NCBI GenBank assembly: GCA_963530895.1
Contig: CAUSFO010000030.1
Location: 1 to 19,010 of the forward strand
DNA length: 19,010 nt
Direction of reading: 5' to 3'
From: JABCPE02 sp963530895
GTDB taxonomy: Bacteria > Bacteroidota > Bacteroidia > Flavobacteriales > Weeksellaceae
Numbering within the stretch: the first letter of the stretch is position 1; every line of letters starts with the position of its first letter. Under the pieces are notes generated by a model that was not told the origin of the DNA, made no database searches, and saw only the letters and a program-made list of their open reading frames with translations. Shown here one piece after another: positions 14,584-19,010 of this stretch. The position numbers and the translations under genes were made by a program.

Positions 14584-15753
14584 TTATTCCAAAGCCTGTT
14601 TCAAATCTGCAATAATATCTTCTACATTTTCCAGTCCTACCGAGCAGCGAACCAGCCCTGCTGTGATGCCCACTTCGTTTCTTTCTTCCTCGCTTAGTTT
14701 AGAATGCGTAGTGGAAGCTGGATGGGTTACTATGGTTCTAGTATCTCCCAGATTGGCTGATAATGAACACATTTTGATTTTGTTTAAGAAATTTCTTCCG
14801 CCTTCTACACCGCCTTTCACTTGGAATGCTACGATGCTTCCGCCCAATTTCATTTGTTTTTTGGCAACTTCATGGTTCGGGTGTGATTTCAAAAACGGAT
14901 ATTTCACAAATTCTACATTAGGATGTTGTTCTAAAAACTCTGCCACTTTCAGCGCATTTTCGCAATGTTTTTCTACTCTTAGAGCTAATATTTCCAATGA
15001 TTTAGACAAAACCCAAGCATTAAATGGCGACATTGCAGGCCCTGTATTTCTCGCAAAAAGATAAATTTCACGAATCAAATCCGCTCTACCCACAGCGACA
15101 CCGCCAAGAACTCTCCCCTGCCCGTCGATCAGTTTCGTAGCCGAATGTACCACGATATCAGCTCCATATTTTATAGGCTGCTGGATATATGGCGTAGCAA
15201 AACAATTATCCACCACGAAAAGCAAATTATGCTTCTTGGCGATTTTTCCCATTTTCTCCAAATCCAAAACCTCTATCGCAGGATTGGTAGGAGTTTCCAG
15301 ATAAAGAATCTTGGTCTCTGGGCGAATGTATTTTTCTATATCTTCCTCATGTGCTTCGAAATAAGTTGTATTGATATTCCACTTCGGAAAGTATTTTGTA
15401 AAAAGTGTGTGTGTAGAACCAAACACCGAACGGCAGCTGAGTATGTGGTCACCCGCCGAAAGCAGAGAAGCCAGCGTACTATATATCGCCGCCATTCCCG
15501 TAGCAAAAGCGTAGCCCGTTTCTGCACCTTCCATTTTAGCGATTTTATCGATAAATTCGGTTACATTTGGGTTGGTAAATCTACTGTAAAGGTTCTTTGG
15601 TTTTTCCTCCGCGAAACTCGCCCGCATATCCTCTGCATCCTCAAAAATAAAACTTGATGTAAGGTATAGCGGCACTGAATGCTCATCATACTGAGTTCTT
15701 TCTGTCTGTGTACGAATAGCAAGTGTTTCGAAATTTTGTTTACTGTTTTCCAT
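14584..15753 (-). CDS. metZ: O-succinyl/O-acetylhomoserine sulfhydrylase (MetZ-like, PLP-dependent)
   Basis: This 389-residue Cys/Met-metabolism PLP enzyme replaces the acyl group of acylhomoserine with sulfide to give homocysteine, the substrate of MetH. YSRFTNPN at 56-63 binds the cofactor phosphate in the neighbouring subunit. ETPTNP at 153-158 and VVDNCFATP at 180-188 (Asp182 faces the PLP nitrogen) follow, and HSATKLIDGQG places the Schiff-base Lys at 207. The best match by pattern is MetZ, but cystathionine gamma-synthase shares the same motifs. The presence of the other methionine genes and the absence of a visible metC or cystathionine beta-lyase gene favour direct sulfhydrylation. 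It follows the SMI1/KNR4 gene by 47 bases with no clear promoter, so it is probably read from the promoter at 16453-16460. Confidence 0.88.
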   Translation of the reverse strand: MENSKQNFETLAIRTQTERTQYDEHSVPLYLTSSFIFEDAEDMRASFAEEKPKNLYSRFTNPNVTEFIDKIAKMEGAETGYAFATGMAAIYSTLASLLSAGDHILSCRSVFGSTHTLFTKYFPKWNINTTYFEAHEEDIEKYIRPETKILYLETPTNPAIEVLDLEKMGKIAKKHNLLFVVDNCFATPYIQQPIKYGADIVVHSATKLIDGQGRVLGGVAVGRADLIREIYLFARNTGPAMSPFNAWVLSKSLEILALRVEKHCENALKVAEFLEQHPNVEFVKYPFLKSHPNHEVAKKQMKLGGSIVAFQVKGGVEGGRNFLNKIKMCSLSANLGDTRTIVTHPASTTHSKLSEEERNEVGITAGLVRCSVGLENVEDIIADLKQALE

Positions 15754-15800
15754 GTTTTTTTATTGTTTTTTATCTTTTGTCCAATTCTTTATTAAAAATT

Positions 15801-16418
15801 CTACTTTCCCTCCAGCTCGGCAAGCTCGTCTTCATCCAAATCTTCTTTTAGGATAATCCCGTAATCTGGATGTATCACATAGAGTCCTTTTTCTAAATCT
15901 TGTGCATATTTCTCAAAAAAATCTTTCAGAGATTGCGCTTCTATACTACGGTCTGCATCATCATGCCACATTTGGATTATCTGTCCTCTTTTTCCTTCTT
16001 TTGATGGGTCTAGGTCTATCATTTTACTGTTACCTCCTCCATCGGCTGTCAAAGAAATCCATTTAGGATTCCACCAAAAATCAGGTTTTATCCCTTCTTC
16101 TGGGCTGCAGCCATAGTCTTTACCATCTTCTGAAAAATCACCATCATCATATAATTCTTTCCAGATTTTATATTCATCTATAATTCTATCGATAGAGAGC
16201 CACTCTTCTCCCATTAGACAATAGCCTTCTTTTTCTCCATTATGAATGCGGTAGATTTCCTTAAAATCCTCTGGCAGAGCGTATCCTAAGGCTTCTTCCA
16301 ACCTTTCAAAATCCTCATCAGTCGCTCCATCATTTAATTGATATTCAAAAAAATCATCCTTATATTTTTCTTGCAAAATATTGATTTGCTTTTCTATTCT
16401 TTCAAGAATTTCTTTCAT
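15801..16418 (-). CDS. SMI1/KNR4 (SUKH) family protein
   Basis: The 205 residues show the SUKH fold signature: a helical N-terminus, then EALGYALPEDFKEIYRIHNG (42-61), and WWNPKWISLTADGGGNSKMIDLDP near 115-140. An acidic tail follows (EDLDEDELAELEGK). SUKH proteins are commonly immunity proteins for contact-dependent or polymorphic toxins, but many are orphan and of unknown function. No signal peptide or nuclease motif is seen. It appears to be the first gene of the metZ-containing run, with a -7 box 35 bases upstream of its ATG, and it faces the divergent gene at 16508. No toxin gene is in the window, so what it would protect against is unknown. Confidence 0.88.
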   Translation of the reverse strand: MKEILERIEKQINILQEKYKDDFFEYQLNDGATDEDFERLEEALGYALPEDFKEIYRIHNGEKEGYCLMGEEWLSIDRIIDEYKIWKELYDDGDFSEDGKDYGCSPEEGIKPDFWWNPKWISLTADGGGNSKMIDLDPSKEGKRGQIIQMWHDDADRSIEAQSLKDFFEKYAQDLEKGLYVIHPDYGIILKEDLDEDELAELEGK

Positions 16419-16452
16419 TTTTTAAGTTTTTTAAATCCTATTTTTCTTTAGC

Positions 16453-16460
16453 CAAATTTA
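16453..16460 (-). promoter_or_regulatory. -7 box upstream of the SMI1/KNR4-metZ gene run
   Basis: On the minus strand TAAATTTG is a perfect TAnnTTTG. Transcription would begin near 16449, leaving a leader of about 31 bases before the ATG at 16418. The -33 element is weak. If correct, this one promoter serves the run from 16418 through 11814. On the plus strand the nearest candidate for the gene at 16508 is TACATTCG (16481-16488), which has one mismatch. Confidence 0.5.
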
Positions 16461-16507
16461 CTGCTTTTAATTTATTTTCGTACATTCGTAATGATAATTT
16501 ATTACTA

Positions 16508-16924
16508 ATGAAAAAATTTCTTTTGCTTTTGCTTTTGTTTTTGCTTCCTATGTTCGTTTTTGCTCAGGAAGAATTGGGCGCTAGATTTGCCTACACTCAT
16601 ACCAATAAGTCTCATAATTTTGTATTTGGAGGAATTTCCTATAGCACAAAGGCTTATTATGGAGGAGGAACCCTCTATGCAGGAACCCATTTCGGCACTG
16701 AAAATTCAAAACTAAAAGTAATACCAGAAATAGGTGCAGAAATGTATTTCATAATAGGAGGAGCTGGAATTTCGCTAAATACCCAGTCCATACAGCCTAG
16801 ATTAGGATTTTCTCTTTTTAATTTAATCCAAACACACATAGGCTATTCCATACCTTTTTCAAGGAATTCCAATTTCAGAGGCTTTACTTTCACTGCAGCT
16901 TTTAATTTATACAAATACCGATAA
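16508..16924 (+). CDS. Small secreted beta-barrel-like outer membrane protein, hypothetical
   Basis: The 138 residues start with a leucine-rich signal peptide (MKKFLLLLLLFLLPMFVFAQ, cleavage after about 20). The mature part alternates polar and aromatic residues in short strands (ARFAYTHT, HNFVFGGISYST, YYGGGTLYAGTHFG, then TFTAAFNLYKYR), ending in an aromatic strand typical of small outer-membrane barrels. Function and family are not recognised. The signal coding region contains a TTTTGC-type hexamer repeated about four times (16520-16543). The gene lies between two minus-strand genes, and its stop is only three bases from the stop of the convergent homoserine dehydrogenase gene, so no terminator fits between them. 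Confidence 0.72.
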   Translation: MKKFLLLLLLFLLPMFVFAQEELGARFAYTHTNKSHNFVFGGISYSTKAYYGGGTLYAGTHFGTENSKLKVIPEIGAEMYFIIGGAGISLNTQSIQPRLGFSLFNLIQTHIGYSIPFSRNSNFRGFTFTAAFNLYKYR

Positions 16925-16927
16925 ATA

Positions 16928-18457
16928 TTAACAAAGTCGCAATATGTCACCGAAAACTCCTCTTGCCGTCACCTTCGCTCCTGCGCCAGCTCCCATGATA
17001 ACTATTGGGTTTTCTCCGTAACTCTCGGTATATATTTCAAAAATAGAATCCGAGCCTTTCAGCTGTCCAAGTGCCGAACTTGCAGGAACAGACACCAGTT
17101 TCACATCCAAAATCCCTTTATCTTGGCTCAAATCTCCATGTAAATCCCCCACATAGCGAAGCACATGATTTGGCTCTTGATTTTCTTTAATATACTGATA
17201 TTCAGCATCCAACTCTCCCAATCTAGAAATAAACTCATCTTTGTCTATTCCTTCTAAATTCTCTGGGATAAGGTTTTGGATATTGATATCGCTAAATTCA
17301 TTGATTAAATCTAATTCTCTCGCCAAAATAAGCAGTTTTCTAGCCACATCATTTCCGCTCAAATCCTCACGAGGGTCAGGCTCTGTAAATCCTTTATCCA
17401 TCGCTTCTTTAACAATGGTAGAAAACTTCTCATCGCGCACCGAAAAATTATTAAAAATATAACTGAGCGACCCCGAAAACACCCCTTTTATTCTTGTGAT
17501 ATTTTCTCCTGAAAGGTGCAGCAGCTTGATAGTGTCTATCAGCGGCAATCCTGCGCCCACATTGGTTTCATAGAGGTATCTTTTCTTGTTTTTGTCCAAG
17601 GTTTTTCGCAGATTTCTGTACTCTTGTATCGGTAAAGTATTGAAAATCTTATTAGAAGAAACAATGTCAAAACCATTTTCCACGAAAGTTGGATAATTCT
17701 TTACAAAATCCTTACTCGCCGTATTATCCACTAAAACCAAGTTTTCAAACTGATTTTCTTTTACAAACTGAAACAAATCCTGCAAAGTGTTTTCCGCACT
17801 GCCAAAAAGCACTTTTTGTCGCCAGTCACTACCAAAGCCACCTTTATTGAACACTATATTTTTAGAATTCGCTATCGCGATGATTTTCAAATGAATACGC
17901 TTTCTATTCTGAATATCATATGAAGAATCTAGAATCTGCTCTATCAGCGTACTGCCTACATTTCCATGCCCTACCAGCACCAAATGCACAGTTTTCACCT
18001 TCCCAAAAATCTCGGTTTCTACAATATTTTTTACCTTATCTATCTGATTATCAGAAACTACCAAATTAACTCTTCCTGCTGACGCCACCTGATTGAGAAG
18101 CAGAGGGAATATTTTATTTTTTTGTAATTCCGAAAGGATTTTTTGGAAATTATCCGTTACCAAACCTATAACAGCCAGATTATCAATACTATAAATCTGA
18201 CTAACGATTCCGCTTTTCAGTTCCTTATCAAATTCTTTTCTAAGGCTTTCCACCGCTGTTTCTGCCTGATGCTCGTCCACCAAAACAGAAATTCCGTTTT
18301 CTATCGCCTGCTGAGAAATCACCCCTACGCTGACTCCCGCTCCTTGTAAAGCATTAAAAATACGAGAATCTATCCCTATCTGCCCCAAAAAATCTCTCCC
18401 TTCGAAATTAACTATCGCTTTATTTTTGTAAATCGTGATTACATTATTCTCTTCCAT
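16928..18457 (-). CDS. ACT domain-containing homoserine dehydrogenase (no aspartokinase domain)
   Basis: The 509 residues reduce aspartate semialdehyde to homoserine with NAD(P)H, feeding methionine and threonine synthesis. Two ACT-like regulatory domains occupy about 10-150 (AIVNFEGRDFLGQIG, then LAVIGLVTDNFQ). The Rossmann domain begins with LVLVGHGNVGS at 159-169, and the catalytic domain contains ETNVGAGLPLIDT at 297-309 and GFTEPDPREDLSGNDVARKL at 356-375. E. coli ThrA has this same ACT-plus-dehydrogenase end behind a kinase of some 300 residues, and here the kinase is missing. Aspartokinase must therefore come from another locus. The ACT part suggests feedback control, probably by threonine, but that is inference. 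It starts 18 bases after the metX stop, so the two genes are probably co-transcribed. Confidence 0.93.
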   Translation of the reverse strand: MEENNVITIYKNKAIVNFEGRDFLGQIGIDSRIFNALQGAGVSVGVISQQAIENGISVLVDEHQAETAVESLRKEFDKELKSGIVSQIYSIDNLAVIGLVTDNFQKILSELQKNKIFPLLLNQVASAGRVNLVVSDNQIDKVKNIVETEIFGKVKTVHLVLVGHGNVGSTLIEQILDSSYDIQNRKRIHLKIIAIANSKNIVFNKGGFGSDWRQKVLFGSAENTLQDLFQFVKENQFENLVLVDNTASKDFVKNYPTFVENGFDIVSSNKIFNTLPIQEYRNLRKTLDKNKKRYLYETNVGAGLPLIDTIKLLHLSGENITRIKGVFSGSLSYIFNNFSVRDEKFSTIVKEAMDKGFTEPDPREDLSGNDVARKLLILARELDLINEFSDINIQNLIPENLEGIDKDEFISRLGELDAEYQYIKENQEPNHVLRYVGDLHGDLSQDKGILDVKLVSVPASSALGQLKGSDSIFEIYTESYGENPIVIMGAGAGAKVTARGVFGDILRLC

Positions 18458-18475
18458 ATTATATCGTGTTGATTT

Positions 18476-19010
18476 TTATATAATTTTACCTAAAATTTCG
18501 TTTAACTGTTCATATTCCATCAAAAAAGCATCATGCCCGTGGATGGATTTTATCTCGTGATGATACACATCTTTACCATTATTTTTCAGAAAATCATAAG
18601 AATTTTTAATCTCAAAAGCAGGATAATGTAAATCCGAATCCACTCCTATGAGATGTATTTCTGAATTGATTTTAAGCAAATCTTCTTCCTTGGCATCAAT
18701 GGTTTTAAGAAGCTGATTCATAAGTCGATACGCCTTTATATCAAACCTATTATCTAGAGCCGTTCCATGATAATTGAGCCAGTCGTGAGATTTTAGAATA
18801 TTCTTCTGTTCGTCCTGCTCCCTCCTGAATCTCTGGTTAAGAGACTCTGGCGTACGATAGTTGAGCATCGCATGAATACGGGCTTTTTCGAGTGGTTTGT
18901 CTTCGCTTTCGAGCAGAAATTCCTGCACCAGACACTGTGAATGCAGCCAGTCCGTTGTCTTATAATCCGTAGCCACAGGAATGAATTTTTTAGCCAAATG
19001 AGGTGCTTCG
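18476..19010 (-). CDS. metX: Homoserine O-acyltransferase MetX, C-terminal part (5' end beyond window)
   Basis: Only 178 codons are visible. The frame is open to the window edge upstream (EAPHLAKKF reads into the visible part), so the TTG at 18997 is not the true start. MetX is an alpha/beta-hydrolase enzyme that acylates homoserine, usually from acetyl-CoA. LIGVDSDLHYP near the end supplies the catalytic Asp and SIHGHDAFL the catalytic His, and both spacings fit MetX. The nucleophile Ser lies in the missing N-terminal part. Whether the donor is acetyl- or succinyl-CoA cannot be told from this fragment. It is followed after 18 bases by homoserine dehydrogenase and belongs to the same methionine pathway as metZ. 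Confidence 0.92.
   Translation of the reverse strand, partial: EAPHLAKKFIPVATDYKTTDWLHSQCLVQEFLLESEDKPLEKARIHAMLNYRTPESLNQRFRREQDEQKNILKSHDWLNYHGTALDNRFDIKAYRLMNQLLKTIDAKEEDLLKINSEIHLIGVDSDLHYPAFEIKNSYDFLKNNGKDVYHHEIKSIHGHDAFLMEYEQLNEILGKII

Noticed and set aside
16419..16507. Possible methionine-responsive riboswitch (SAM-II type) in front of the metZ run
   Set aside because: The 89-base gap has no SAM-II-like pseudoknot elements that I can see; the metX upstream region, where one might lie, is outside the window.
1..19010. tRNA, rRNA, CRISPR arrays, insertion sequences, integrase genes
   Set aside because: No sequence with these features was seen by reading; a computed search would be needed to exclude small RNAs.

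Overview
This window most likely comes from the chromosome of a Flavobacteriia-type Bacteroidetes (Weeksellaceae-like; the genus cannot be fixed from the sequence). The evidence is the low GC content, several TAnnTTTG promoter -7 boxes, the lack of strong Shine-Dalgarno sites, a methionine synthase split into two genes, a DKNYY-repeat lipoprotein and an OmpA-type protein with an ASPEG peptidoglycan-binding motif. Almost every gene is on the minus strand. The two exceptions are small plus-strand genes at 4081 and 16508. No rRNA, tRNA, CRISPR array, transposase or integrase was seen.

Layout, left to right. (a) 1-1894 is a visibly AT-richer block with two overlapping minus-strand genes: a DUF262 (ParB/Srx-like, GmrS-type) protein and, downstream, a 5' part of a gene for a HEPN-type protein with a clear RNxxxH motif. 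No family ORF caller listed the second gene because it runs off the window edge. Together they form the best candidate for an uncharacterised defence or toxin module here. (b) 1920-4080 holds dnaK with its own hairpin terminator and an upstream inverted repeat (TGTCAATTT...AAATTGACA) plus a third half-site. (c) 4081-6400 holds a small divergent membrane protein that converges on a long-chain acyl-CoA synthetase, with a two-way terminator between them. (d) 6577-16460 is the methionine block: metF, a deleted outer-membrane-protein remnant, the C-terminal part of metH, an ompA gene with its own promoter and terminator, the N-terminal part of metH, three genes of DUF6892-like, DKNYY-lipoprotein and SMI1/KNR4 type, and metZ. 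(e) 16508-19010 holds a small outer-membrane-type protein converging on an ACT-homoserine dehydrogenase gene, preceded by the 3' part of a homoserine O-acyltransferase gene (metX).

How the genes work together. Homoserine dehydrogenase makes homoserine, MetX acylates it, and MetZ replaces the acyl group with sulfide to give homocysteine. The two MetH polypeptides methylate homocysteine using 5-methyl-tetrahydrofolate and B12, and MetF supplies the methyl-tetrahydrofolate. This core pathway is interrupted by unrelated genes: ompA sits between the two metH halves, and the SUKH/DKNYY/DUF6892 group, which looks like immunity or accessory genes, flanks metZ. Metabolic assignments are firm. Functions of the DUF262/HEPN pair, of the accessory group and of the small membrane proteins are inferred from motifs and context only.
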